Below are positions 1 through 6,921 of a stretch of DNA of 64,000 nt, piece by piece (within the stretch, counting starts at the first letter, position 1; every line of letters begins with the position of its first letter). The DNA comes from an uncultured Treponema sp. (GTDB lineage Bacteria; Spirochaetota; Spirochaetia; Treponematales; Treponemataceae): positions 1-64,000 of the forward strand of contig CAMKEG010000006.1 in NCBI GenBank assembly GCA_946411505.1, written 5' to 3'. A program made the position numbers and the translations under genes. Under the pieces are notes generated by a model that worked only from the letters and a program-made list of their open reading frames with translations, was not told the DNA's origin and made no database searches.

Positions 1-135
1 TGTTCGCGCCTCAAAAAGACTGAGTCAAGGCTTTAAGCGTTAGCGCGCCTTGACCTGCGATTATTGAGGCGCGAAAATTTTGTTCGCGCCTCAAAAAGAC
101 TGAGTCAAGGCTTTAAGCGTTAGCGCGCCTTGACC
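1..135. repeat. Tandem palindromic intergenic repeat (two 55-nt copies, 80-nt period)
   Basis: Positions 1-55 and 81-135 are identical. Each copy contains an inverted repeat, GTCAAGGC with GCCTTGAC, able to form a hairpin around a CTTTAAGCG loop. Between the copies TTGAGGCGCG (64-73) can pair with CGCGCCTCAA in either copy. On the minus strand this is immediately downstream of clpX, so it may end that transcript. A close relative of the hairpin core lies at 9047-9077, downstream of csrA. The left window edge may cut further copies. Confidence 0.8.
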
Positions 136-139
136 AGTC

Positions 140-1399
140 TTAGGCGGGTTGCTTTACCACTAGGCTTTCGGGCTTTGGAATCTTCTTGTTTTCCACAAAG
201 TCTTTTGTGATTTCAAGCTCTTTCTTTCCTGGAACGCTCGGAAGCTCGTACATCAAGTCCAAAAGCATTTTCTCGACAATCGCCCGCAAGCCGCGCGCTC
301 CGGTCTTTTGCTTTATGGCCGTGTCGGCGATGGCGCCTATCGCTTCCTCGTTGAAGGTCAGGGCCACGTCGTCCACCGCGAACGAGGCTTGGAACTGCTT
401 TGTAATCGCGTTCTTTGGCTGAGTCAAAATTGCCACCAAGTCGTCGCGGGTCAAAGCCTTGAGCGCGACTGTAATCGGCATTCGTCCGATTAATTCCGGA
501 ATCAAGCCAAACTTGACAAGGTCGTCAGGCGTCACTTGGTTCAAAAGCTGCATGCGCTCCTCGTCGGTCATCGTGGCCACGTTGGAGCCAAAGCCCAGCG
601 AGTGTTCGGCCGTTCTCTGCTCGATGATTTTGTCCAAGCCAACGAAGGCGCCGCCCAAGATGAACAAAATGTTTGTCGTGTCAATCTCAAGCATTTCCTG
701 GTTGGGATGCTTTCGGCCGCCCTGCGGGGGAACGGAAGCCTTTGTTCCTTCGATGATTTTAAGGAGCGCCTGCTGGACGCCTTCGCCCGAAACGTCGCGG
801 GTAATCGAAGTGTTCTCGCTTTTGCGCGCGATTTTGTCAATCTCGTCAATGAATATGATTCCGCGCTCGGCGGCGGCTATGTTTCCGTCGGCGGCGTTTA
901 TCAGCTTAAGCAAAACGTTCTCGACGTCTTCGCCGACGTAGCCGGCTTCGGTCAAGGTGGTCGCGTCGGCGATGGCAAAGGGAACCTTTAGCCTTTGGGC
1001 CAATGTGCGGGCCAGCAAGGTTTTGCCGCTTCCTGTGGGGCCAATCAAGAGAATGTTTGACTTTTCTATTTTAACGTCGTTCTGCGCGTCGGGCTGGCCC
1101 ATCAAGGACATTCGCTTGTAGTGGTTGTAGACGGCGACGCTCAAGGCCTTCTTGGCGTACTCCTGGCCCACTACGTATTGGTCAAGGTATTCCTTGAATT
1201 CCTTTGGGCTGGGAACTTGGCTCATTTCAATTTGGTCGACGCCGCTGTCCTCTTCCGCCAAAATTCTTGCGCAAAGCTCGGCGCATTCGCGGCAGATGAA
1301 GATTTCGCCTATTCTGCTTGCGGCAAGCTTTCTGTCCGTGTCGGCGGGCTTTCCGCAAAAGGCGCAAAAGTTGTTGTTTGAATTGCGGAACAAGCTCAT
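140..1399 (-). CDS. clpX: ATP-dependent Clp protease, ATP-binding subunit ClpX
   Basis: This is the AAA+ unfoldase that recognises tagged proteins and feeds them into ClpP in the cytoplasm. Its 419 residues match the family length. The N-terminal zinc-binding domain has C12, C15, C36 and C39. Walker A GPTGSGKT is at 120-127, GYVGEDVE at about 153-160 and Walker B IIFIDEID at 181-188. The RKH pore loop is near 229-231. The LGF tripeptide at 268-270 corresponds to the ClpP-docking loop (IGF in E. coli). It is co-directional with clpP, and its ATG overlaps the clpP stop by four bases, indicating translational coupling. The tandem repeat at 1-135 follows it. Confidence 0.98.
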   Translation of the reverse strand: MSLFRNSNNNFCAFCGKPADTDRKLAASRIGEIFICRECAELCARILAEEDSGVDQIEMSQVPSPKEFKEYLDQYVVGQEYAKKALSVAVYNHYKRMSLMGQPDAQNDVKIEKSNILLIGPTGSGKTLLARTLAQRLKVPFAIADATTLTEAGYVGEDVENVLLKLINAADGNIAAAERGIIFIDEIDKIARKSENTSITRDVSGEGVQQALLKIIEGTKASVPPQGGRKHPNQEMLEIDTTNILFILGGAFVGLDKIIEQRTAEHSLGFGSNVATMTDEERMQLLNQVTPDDLVKFGLIPELIGRMPITVALKALTRDDLVAILTQPKNAITKQFQASFAVDDVALTFNEEAIGAIADTAIKQKTGARGLRAIVEKMLLDLMYELPSVPGKKELEITKDFVENKKIPKPESLVVKQPA

Positions 1400-1995
1400 T
1401 TTCTTGCCTCCATCACTTGGTCAATCACGCCGTATTCAAGCGCGTCTTTCGCCGACATGAAGAAGTCGCGCTCCATGTCCTTGGCGATAGTTTTTTCGGC
1501 TTGGCCTGTCGCTTTGGCCAAGTATTGAATCGAAAGCTGCTTTAGCCTTATGATTTCCTTGGCCTGAATCGCGATGTCGCTTTCCTGGCCGCCTACGCCG
1601 CCGCGCGGCTGGTGAATCATGACGCGGCTTGAAGGAAGCGCGATGCGCTTTCCCTTGGTTCCGCCGGCGAGCAAAATCGCCGCCATGCTGGCCGCCTGTC
1701 CCAGGCAAATTGTCTGGATGGGGCAGTGGACGTACTGCATCGTGTCGTAAATCGCAAGGCCCGCCGTAACCGAGCCGCCCGGCGAGTTGATGTACATGTT
1801 GATGTCTTTGTCGGGGTTTTCGGACTCCAAGAAAAGAAGCTGGGCCACGACCAAGTCCGCCGTGGCGTCGTTGATTTCTCCGTCAACAAAAACGATTCGG
1901 TCCTTCAAAAGGCGCGAAAAGATATCGTAAGAGCGTTCCCCGTTTCCTGTTCTTTCTATTACATAGGGAACCAAAGTGTTCATTTGTTCGTTCAT
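1396..1995 (-). CDS. clpP: ATP-dependent Clp protease proteolytic subunit ClpP
   Basis: This serine protease subunit forms the double-heptamer chamber that degrades substrates unfolded by ClpX. Its 199 residues are typical. The catalytic triad is visible: S103 in GQAASMAA, H128 in MIHQPRGG and D177 in MERDFF. The first ATG is at 1995. A second in-frame ATG four codons later gives [10 protein letters not shown], which is also a normal ClpP start. There is no Shine-Dalgarno sequence before either, and -10-like sequence directly precedes the first ATG, so the transcript may be leaderless. The gene is first in a clpP-clpX operon, separated from tig by a terminator hairpin. Confidence 0.98.
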   Translation of the reverse strand: MNEQMNTLVPYVIERTGNGERSYDIFSRLLKDRIVFVDGEINDATADLVVAQLLFLESENPDKDINMYINSPGGSVTAGLAIYDTMQYVHCPIQTICLGQAASMAAILLAGGTKGKRIALPSSRVMIHQPRGGVGGQESDIAIQAKEIIRLKQLSIQYLAKATGQAEKTIAKDMERDFFMSAKDALEYGVIDQVMEARK

Positions 1996-1997
1996 AA

Positions 1998-2031
1998 ATT
2001 ATAATATAGCGATTATTCCTCAAATCGTCTA
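1998..2031 (-). promoter_or_regulatory. Candidate clpP promoter (possibly leaderless)
   Basis: Read on the minus strand, TAGACG (2031-2026) is followed after 17 nt by TATATT (2008-2003). The predicted start of transcription then falls at or one base before the clpP ATG (1995). An overlapping TATAAT (2003-1998) sits two bases before that ATG. The -35 box is a weak match, so the call is tentative. Confidence 0.45.
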
Positions 2032-2040
2032 GGGTTTGCA

Positions 2041-2090
2041 AAAAAAAGGCGGCAAAAAGCGTTTTTTAGCCTCTTGCCGCGCCTTTTTTT
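2041..2090 (-). terminator. Rho-independent terminator of tig
   Basis: AAAAAAAGGCGGCAA (2041-2055) can pair with TTGCCGCGCCTTTTTTT (2074-2090) with a two-base bulge. On the minus strand the stem ends in seven T residues just after the tig stop. The reverse side also ends in T residues, so it may work in both directions. Confidence 0.8.
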
Positions 2091-2102
2091 CTTTAACTAG
2101 GC

Positions 2103-3422
2103 TTAGTTCTGCTTGAACAAGTCGGCAAATTCAATTTTGTCGCCCTTGGAAACCTTGACTTCCTTGTAGAGCTCGTCGTAAAGCTTTTGCTCCTTTACGT
2201 CGTCGATAAGGTATTCCTTTGAGCGGGGGTCTTCGTAATGCTTCTTGACTTCCTCAACAGTTGAGTTGCTCTGGTCGGCGATTTCCTTGTACTTGGCCTC
2301 GATTTCTTCGGGTGTCACGGAAATGTTGCGTTCGCGGATAAGCTCGTCAACGATGATGCGGCTTTTGAGCATTTTCTCAGAGTCGCCTGTCCACTGCTTT
2401 AGCATCTCTTCCTTTGACTGGCCAGAGGCGGCGATCAATTTTTCAAGCTGCTCGGGGCTTGTCTGGAACTGCTTGGCCATCATGTCCCAGCGGGCGTTGA
2501 TTTCTGTGTCAAGCATGCTCTGCGGAAGATCGAAGGGGTTCTTTTCGATAAGCTGGGTGAGCAGGTCGTTGTTCTTGATTTCGCGGACGCGGCGGTCGGC
2601 GGCGCTCTTCATGTTGATTTCAAGGTCCTTCTTGAGGTCGTCCAAGGTCTTGAACTTTTCGCTTACGTCCTGGGCCAAGTCGTCGTCAAGGGCGGGGAGG
2701 TTTCTAATCTTTACGGCCTTGAGAGTGGCGCGGGCTTTCTTGTCCTTTTGGCTGATTTCCTTCGTCTCGCCCTTTTTCATTCCGACAACGCCGTCAGAAA
2801 TGTTGTAGGCGTCCGCGTCGCCGATTGTAAAGACATATCCGTCGCGCTTTGTTCCGGCTACTTCGGCGCCGTCCTTGTCCAACTCGACGTAGTCGACTGT
2901 TACGATGTCGCCTTTTTGGGCGGCCTCGCCGTCGGCGCGGTCTTCGATTGTGGCGTTGCGCTCTTGGATGGCCTTAAGCTCGTTCTGCAATTCCTTGTCG
3001 CCGATGTTTACCTGCGGCTCCTTTACGTTGATTCCGCCAAAGTTCTTTACCGAAACCTTGGGGAAAACGTCGTACTTCACCGTGTAAGTCAAGTCCTTTT
3101 CCAAGTCCAAGGCCGGAGTTCCTTCCAAAACCGGCTGCGAGTAGGGCAAGGGGCGATTGTCCTTTTCGGCGTCGTCCTGGAAGATTTCGTTCAAAGAGCT
3201 GTCGATGATTTCTCCCAAAGCGTCGGCCTTGAGCGCCTCGCCGTACTTCTTTTCCAATACGTTGGCCGGAACGTGGCCCTTGCGGAAGCCGGGAATCTGA
3301 ATTTCCTTCGCGATTTTTGCCAAGGCGTCCTTGTATGAAGCGGCCACGTCTTCTTTTCCGATTGTGACTGTAAGCTTTACTGACGATTTTTCCTGCGGCG
3401 TGAATTCCTTTTTCAACTGCAT
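2103..3422 (-). CDS. tig: Trigger factor (ribosome-associated chaperone/PPIase)
   Basis: Trigger factor binds the ribosome exit tunnel and shields nascent chains; it also has peptidyl-prolyl isomerase activity. The chosen ATG at 3422 gives 439 residues and is preceded by GTGAGGA at good spacing. An upstream GTG at 3434 would sit inside that ribosome binding site. The ribosome-docking signature GFRKGHVP is at about 45-52. An FKBP-type PPIase domain lies at about 160-240, followed by the helical C-terminal chaperone arms. Placement upstream of clpP-clpX on the same strand is a common bacterial arrangement (tig-clpP-clpX). Here a hairpin terminator separates tig from clpP. Confidence 0.97.
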   Translation of the reverse strand: MQLKKEFTPQEKSSVKLTVTIGKEDVAASYKDALAKIAKEIQIPGFRKGHVPANVLEKKYGEALKADALGEIIDSSLNEIFQDDAEKDNRPLPYSQPVLEGTPALDLEKDLTYTVKYDVFPKVSVKNFGGINVKEPQVNIGDKELQNELKAIQERNATIEDRADGEAAQKGDIVTVDYVELDKDGAEVAGTKRDGYVFTIGDADAYNISDGVVGMKKGETKEISQKDKKARATLKAVKIRNLPALDDDLAQDVSEKFKTLDDLKKDLEINMKSAADRRVREIKNNDLLTQLIEKNPFDLPQSMLDTEINARWDMMAKQFQTSPEQLEKLIAASGQSKEEMLKQWTGDSEKMLKSRIIVDELIRERNISVTPEEIEAKYKEIADQSNSTVEEVKKHYEDPRSKEYLIDDVKEQKLYDELYKEVKVSKGDKIEFADLFKQN

Positions 3423-3450
3423 TTTTTTCCTCACTAAAAAAGAATTTTAT

Positions 3451-3485
3451 GAAAAAAAAGCGGTCGGGAAAAGTTTCCAGACCGC
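3451..3485 (-). terminator. Terminator at the end of the tRNA operon
   Basis: GCGGTC (3460-3465) pairs with GACCGC (3480-3485), extended inward by GGAA/TTCC. On the minus strand eight T residues follow (3459-3452). It lies between the last tRNA-Gly and tig. Only about 30 nt then remain before tig, so tig may depend partly on read-through or on a promoter overlapping the hairpin. Confidence 0.85.
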
Positions 3486-3495
3486 CAAATTTAAG

Positions 3496-3567
3496 AGCGG
3501 AAAACGGGAGTTGGACCCGCGACATCCACCTTGGCAAGGTGGCGCTCTACCACTGAGCTATTTCCGC
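3496..3567 (-). tRNA. tRNA-Gly(GCC), copy 2
   Basis: The minus strand folds as a cloverleaf: acceptor GCGGAAA/TTTCCGC with discriminator U, D-arm with AGCTCAGTGGTAGAGC, anticodon loop TTGCCAA (anticodon GCC) and T-arm GGGTCCAACTCCC. The T-loop TCCAACT departs slightly from the usual TTCRANY. The sequence is identical to the gene at 3592-3663. It is the last gene of the operon. Confidence 0.96.
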
Positions 3568-3591
3568 AAGGTTTTTGGCCTATAGGCCTAG

Positions 3592-3663
3592 AGCGGAAAA
3601 CGGGAGTTGGACCCGCGACATCCACCTTGGCAAGGTGGCGCTCTACCACTGAGCTATTTCCGC
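3592..3663 (-). tRNA. tRNA-Gly(GCC), copy 1
   Basis: The sequence is identical to the neighbouring tRNA-Gly at 3496-3567, with a 96-nt period. The spacer contains a perfect 12-bp palindrome GGCCTATAGGCC (3577-3588). The duplication presumably raises tRNA-Gly(GCC) supply for the abundant GGC/GGA codons; that role is inference. Confidence 0.96.
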
Positions 3664-3666
3664 GTA

Positions 3667-3746
3667 TGCGAGAGGAGGGACTTGAACCCTCACGCCTAGG
3701 GCACTAGATCCTAAGTCTAGCGTGTCTGCCATTTCACCACTCTCGC
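3667..3746 (-). tRNA. tRNA-Leu(TAG)
   Basis: The minus strand gives acceptor GCGAGAG/CTCTCGC with discriminator A, anticodon stem CTAGA/TCTAG enclosing CTTAGGA (anticodon TAG), a variable arm longer than in class I tRNAs, and T-loop TTCAAGT. Total length is about 80 nt. It is separated from the downstream tRNA-Gly genes by only three bases. Confidence 0.95.
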
Positions 3747-3905
3747 AGGCACTGGCATCACCGCAAGGCGATTTCAAACAATACTATAGGAAAATCAAAA
3801 AAGTGTCAAGGGCCGCTCGTGTATTTTTTTTCAAATCTTTGCTTGCATTTTCGAGCGGTCCCGCCGCGTCCTTTAGGACGCTGCCTGGATTACGCTTGTT
3901 GCGCA

Positions 3906-3937
3906 TAAAAAAATCGCCTTCCGTTTGGAAGGCGATT
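3906..3937 (-). terminator. Strong terminator or attenuator inside the tRNA cluster
   Basis: An 11-bp perfect stem, AATCGCCTTCC (3912-3922) with GGAAGGCGATT (3927-3937), has a four-base loop. On the minus strand it ends in a run of seven T residues (3912-3906). It directly follows tRNA-Lys, so His, Arg and Lys would form one transcription unit. Leu and the two Gly genes lie beyond a roughly 160-nt spacer (3747-3905) in which I see no clear promoter. Confidence 0.88.
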
Positions 3938-3941
3938 GGGA

Positions 3942-4014
3942 TGAGCCATGCCGGCTTCGAACCAGCGACCCACAGATTAAGAGTCTGTTGCTCTACCAGC
4001 TGAGCTAATGGCCC
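3942..4014 (-). tRNA. tRNA-Lys(CTT)
   Basis: The minus strand begins GGGCCATTAGCTCAGCTGG and has anticodon loop CTCTTAA (anticodon CTT), T-loop TTCGAAG and discriminator A. The acceptor pairs GGGCCAT with ATGGCTC, including one G-T pair. It is third in the His-Arg-Lys unit and immediately upstream of a strong terminator. Confidence 0.95.
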
Positions 4015-4025
4015 ATGTAATAACT

Positions 4026-4099
4026 TGCGTCCGACAGGATTCGAACCTGCTACCACCGGATTCGAAGTCCGGGACTCTATCCAGATGAGCTACGGACGC
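4026..4099 (-). tRNA. tRNA-Arg(TCG)
   Basis: The minus-strand cloverleaf has acceptor GCGTCCG/CGGACGC, discriminator A, anticodon loop CTTCGAA (anticodon TCG) and T-loop TTCGAAT. It lies between tRNA-His and tRNA-Lys in the same orientation. Confidence 0.95.
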
Positions 4100-4129
4100 T
4101 TACCCGGCGATAACGTTTCCTGTGGATTG

Positions 4130-4202
4130 GGTGCCTGGTGGGGATCGAACCCACGACAACCAGATCCACAATCTGGCGCTCTACCGCTGAACTACAGGCA
4201 CC
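4130..4202 (-). tRNA. tRNA-His(GTG)
   Basis: The minus strand has anticodon loop ATTGTGG (anticodon GTG), T-loop TTCGATC and an acceptor GTGCCTG/CAGGCAC. An encoded extra G at the 5' end lies opposite C73, the histidine-tRNA hallmark. It is first in the operon, about 20 nt downstream of a near-consensus promoter. Confidence 0.95.
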
Positions 4203-4221
4203 AAGTTATCGACGTGAAATT

Positions 4222-4251
4222 ATAATATCAAAAATCGCGCGATTTTGTCAA
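4222..4251 (-). promoter_or_regulatory. Sigma-70 type promoter of the tRNA operon
   Basis: On the minus strand a perfect TTGACA (4251-4246) is followed after 18 nt by TATTAT (4227-4222), about 20 nt ahead of tRNA-His. An alternative TATAAT overlaps just downstream. The strength of the match suits stable-RNA expression. Confidence 0.8.
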
Positions 4252-4326
4252 TAGGTCAGGACGGAATTTTTAAAATTTTTATCTTTTTTTTTGGAGCCTG
4301 GGAGGGCGGGGGCATAAAAAAAATCC

Positions 4327-4353
4327 TAAACTTTATTTTTTGAATTCCGAAAT
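4327..4353 (+). promoter_or_regulatory. Possible flagellar sigma-28 promoter upstream of flgN
   Basis: TAAA (4327-4330) is followed after 15 nt by TCCGAAAT (4346-4353). The known FliA-class consensus is TAAA-N15-GCCGATAA, so the -10 element matches at most positions of its CCGA core only. It sits about 50 nt ahead of the first gene of a late flagellar operon, where such a promoter would be expected. The 4203-4399 gap otherwise holds only the tRNA promoter and the mini hairpin at 4363-4385. Confidence 0.35.
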
Positions 4354-4362
4354 TCTAATGAC

Positions 4363-4385
4363 TAGCGGCAGATTTTTTTTGCCGC
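4363..4385 (+). repeat. Mini-copy of the TAG-associated hairpin element (stem 1 only)
   Basis: TAGCGGCAGAT is followed by eight T residues and GCCGC. GCGGCA (4365-4370) pairs with TGCCGC (4380-4385). It begins with the same TAGCGGC motif as the longer elements in this window and abuts the GGAGG ribosome binding site of flgN. It resembles stem 1 of those elements without stem 2. Confidence 0.55.
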
Positions 4386-4399
4386 GCGGAGGTTTTTTT

Positions 4400-4825
4400 A
4401 TGGCTGAAAATTCTAAGGTTTTGGAAATTTTGAATCAGGAGAACGATACGCTTGACAAATTGCTTGACTGCCAGTCAAACGTCCATATCGCCGTCAAGAC
4501 AAAAAATTGGATCGGCCTTGAGGAAGACCTTGAGAACATCCGCCGGCTTTCATTCGAGTTCTCCGCCTTGGAGGAAAAGCGCGAGGCCATTTCTTCGGTC
4601 GAAATCGGCGTCGAGGAAAAAAGCTTGATGCTAAGGCTCCACTCAAAGCTTTTAAGGTCAAAGATTGAGAACCAGATTTTGAACAAGTACATCGAGACCA
4701 GCCGCAACTTTGTGCAGGGCATTTTGGACAACGCGGTTCCGCAGCGAAGGAACGTCTTGTATTCCCGCAGCGGAAAAATCATCAAGCGCGAGCCCGAAAG
4801 CGTCGTGCTTAACCGCATCTTTTAG
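4400..4825 (+). CDS. flgN: FlgN-family flagellar export chaperone (putative)
   Basis: The product is a 141-residue, almost wholly helical, charged protein directly upstream of flgK. FlgN proteins bind FlgK and FlgL in the cytoplasm before export. The N-terminal half (LEILNQENDTLDKLLDCQ) and the central EEKREAISSVE region fit the FlgN coiled-coil pattern, and the position is decisive. The start at 4400 is preceded by GGAGG; an upstream in-frame ATG at 4340 has none. The TAG stop is the first codon of the hairpin element at 4823-4916. Sequence similarity in this family is low, so the name rests partly on context. Confidence 0.75.
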   Translation: MAENSKVLEILNQENDTLDKLLDCQSNVHIAVKTKNWIGLEEDLENIRRLSFEFSALEEKREAISSVEIGVEEKSLMLRLHSKLLRSKIENQILNKYIETSRNFVQGILDNAVPQRRNVLYSRSGKIIKREPESVVLNRIF

Positions 4826-4916
4826 CGGCAAGATAAATTGTGGACAAGCCAATGATTGTTTGTTAGCCGCATAAGCGGCAACAAACGCGTTCGCAACGCT
4901 CGCGCGTTCAGCCGTA
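4823..4916 (+). repeat. TAG-associated two-hairpin element, copy A (flgN-flgK spacer)
   Basis: This 94-nt element starts on the flgN stop codon (TAGCGGCAAGATAA) and ends in GCCGTA 20 nt before flgK. Stem 1 pairs GCGGC (4825-4829) with GCCGC (4866-4870). Stem 2 pairs GCGGC (4875-4879) with GCCGT (4911-4915), and after an AACA bulge AACGCG (4884-4889) with CGCGTT (4903-4908). Five related full copies occur at 8164, 9928, 22155 and 23341 together with this one, plus partial copies at 6847 and 4363. Stem bases differ between copies but remain paired. Confidence 0.85.
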
Positions 4917-4935
4917 TGGCAAGGAGAAACATAGT

Positions 4936-6825
4936 ATGTCAACATTCGCAGGAATAGAAATCGGAAAGCGCAGCCTTAACGCGCACCAAAGCTCAATCAC
5001 GACGGCGGGCCACAACATCACAAACGCCAACACGGAAGGCTACTCGCGCCAGCGCGTCCAGCTGAAGTCCTTCGACCCCATCTACAGGCCCGACCTCAGC
5101 CGCGCCGAAGTTCCGGGGCAAATCGGACAAGGCATGGAAGCGGAGTCGATCACCCGCGTGCGCGACGAGATGCTTGACCAGCGGATTGTGGCCCAAAGCA
5201 ACGAGGAGTCTTACTGGGACACAAGAAGCAAGTACTACACGATGCTTGAGCAAGTTTACAACGAGCCCGACGACGTTTCTGTCCGAACTACGATGGACAA
5301 GTTTTGGGAGTCTTGGCAGGAACTTAGCCTAAACCCCGAAAGCCAGGCCCACCGCGAGGCCGTCGTGTCGCGCGGACAGTCGCTTGTAAACTCAATCCAA
5401 AACCGCGACAAGGCCTTGACCGGAATCGGAAACCTTTTGAACAGCGACATAGAATCCAACGTGGAGCAGCTTAACGACATCGCAAACCAAATAGCCTCGC
5501 TTTCAACCGAAATCGTGCGCTCCAAGGCGATGGGCGACAATCCCAACGACTTGCTTGACAGGCGCGACGCGCTCGTGGAAAAGCTTTCAAAAATCGCCAA
5601 CATCACAAGCGACCAGCGCGACTCGGACGAGTTTATGGTCCACATCGACGGCCGCATTTTGGTCCAGGGCGGAATCGCCAGGAACTTTGACGTTGAGTCA
5701 GTCGTTGACAATTACGGATACTCGCGCGTCGTATGGGCCGACACAAGGAACGAGGCCGTCGTTAAGGGCGGCTCTTTGGGCGCCTTGATAGAGCTTCGCG
5801 ACGTTGACGTCAGGAACGAAATCCAGTCGTTGAACACGATGACGATGAACTTTAGCGACTTGGTCAACGACGTTCACAGAAACTCTGTGGGCGCCAACAA
5901 GACGACCGGCCTTGACTTTTTTACAAGCCGCCCCTTTGTCGAAAACACCAACGGAAACTACGACTCCGACGGAGACGGAGTCGAGGACAAGACTTACGCC
6001 TTCCGCTTTACCGGAACCAACGCGCTCGACGCGCAGGAGCAAATCGGAATTGAAGGCGTGATGACCCTCGCCGGCCACAGCGGAAACATCCAGGTTGCCT
6101 ATTATCCGACAGACCGCGTGGAAGACGTTGTAAACCGCATAAACGACTCCAACGGCGAGGTCAAGGCCTACCTTGACCGCAACAACAACTTGGTCCTTAA
6201 GGCCACGACAAGCCAGGCGATTGAAAACCCGGACTTTGTCATCCGCCACGTTGAAGACTCGGGCCGCTTTTTGGCCGGCTACGCGGGAATCCTTGCCGGA
6301 AGCGGAGCGGAAAACGCCTACGACTGGAATGCGGCCGACGCTGTCAACGCGCTTAAGGGCGCCGACGGAAACGGAAGCCGCGCGCAGTTTGCCGTGGCTC
6401 CCTACACAAATCCGTCAACTTACATTGAAATCAACGCGGAAATTAGGAACGACGTCATGAGCGTGGCTTCCGCCTTCCCGGCCCGCGACGGCCGCGCGAT
6501 GAGCGGTGACGGAAACGCCGCCGCCGAAATCGCTTCCATCCGCAACACAAAGGTCATGATTGGCCGCGAACGCACGCTTGACGACTACTTTGCCGACAGC
6601 GTGACCAACGTGGGCCTTATGGGCGAGCAGGCCGAGACAAACCTTATGAGCCAGCGCGCGATTATGGACGACCTTCGTGGACTGCGCGACTCTATCAGCG
6701 GAGTGAACATCGACGAGGAGCTTGCCGACATAATGAAGTTCCAGCACGGCTACAACGCCGCGGCCAAGTTCGTTACGGTAATCGACGAGATGATAGACAC
6801 GGTGATTAACCGGCTCGGAGTGTAG
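4936..6825 (+). CDS. flgK: Flagellar hook-associated protein 1, FlgK
   Basis: FlgK forms the first hook-filament junction ring. The product has 629 residues. The N-terminal helix with AHQSSITTAGHNITNANTEG contains the rod/hook-protein signature found in FlgK. The C-terminal helix (DIMKFQHGYNAAAKFVTVID) is the matching flagellin-like domain. The middle part is a variable domain containing an acidic DSDGDGVEDK stretch that resembles a calcium-binding loop. An AAGGAGAAA ribosome binding site precedes the ATG. It lies downstream of flgN and upstream of flgL, in the usual order for late hook-junction genes. Confidence 0.97.
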   Translation: MSTFAGIEIGKRSLNAHQSSITTAGHNITNANTEGYSRQRVQLKSFDPIYRPDLSRAEVPGQIGQGMEAESITRVRDEMLDQRIVAQSNEESYWDTRSKYYTMLEQVYNEPDDVSVRTTMDKFWESWQELSLNPESQAHREAVVSRGQSLVNSIQNRDKALTGIGNLLNSDIESNVEQLNDIANQIASLSTEIVRSKAMGDNPNDLLDRRDALVEKLSKIANITSDQRDSDEFMVHIDGRILVQGGIARNFDVESVVDNYGYSRVVWADTRNEAVVKGGSLGALIELRDVDVRNEIQSLNTMTMNFSDLVNDVHRNSVGANKTTGLDFFTSRPFVENTNGNYDSDGDGVEDKTYAFRFTGTNALDAQEQIGIEGVMTLAGHSGNIQVAYYPTDRVEDVVNRINDSNGEVKAYLDRNNNLVLKATTSQAIENPDFVIRHVEDSGRFLAGYAGILAGSGAENAYDWNAADAVNALKGADGNGSRAQFAVAPYTNPSTYIEINAEIRNDVMSVASAFPARDGRAMSGDGNAAAEIASIRNTKVMIGRERTLDDYFADSVTNVGLMGEQAETNLMSQRAIMDDLRGLRDSISGVNIDEELADIMKFQHGYNAAAKFVTVIDEMIDTVINRLGV

Positions 6826-6846
6826 TAGTTAAGGTAAATTAAGGAG

Positions 6847-6892
6847 TAGCGGCAAGATAAACGGTTGCAAGCCCAAGAAGCGGCCGCTTTTT
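6847..6892 (+). repeat. Partial TAG-associated hairpin element, copy B (flgK-flgL spacer)
   Basis: TAGCGGCAAGATAAACGG followed by TTGCAAGCCCAAGAAGC matches the first half of the family, then breaks off in GGCCGCTTTTTGG. GCGGC (6849-6853) can pair with GCCGC (6881-6885 region), so stem 1 is retained and stem 2 is lost. The motif lies 22 nt after the flgK stop instead of on it. Confidence 0.65.
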
Positions 6893-6921
6893 GGTAAACC
6901 AAGACTTTTAAGGAGCGCGAT

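Noticed and set aside
1..135. Possible CRISPR array
   Set aside because: There are only two copies, the repeat is longer than a CRISPR repeat, the spacer is 25 nt and itself complementary to the repeat, and no cas genes are nearby.
459..991. Plus-strand frames inside clpX and similar antisense frames throughout
   Set aside because: They are complementary-strand shadows of high-codon-bias genes, lack ribosome binding sites and show no recognisable domain.
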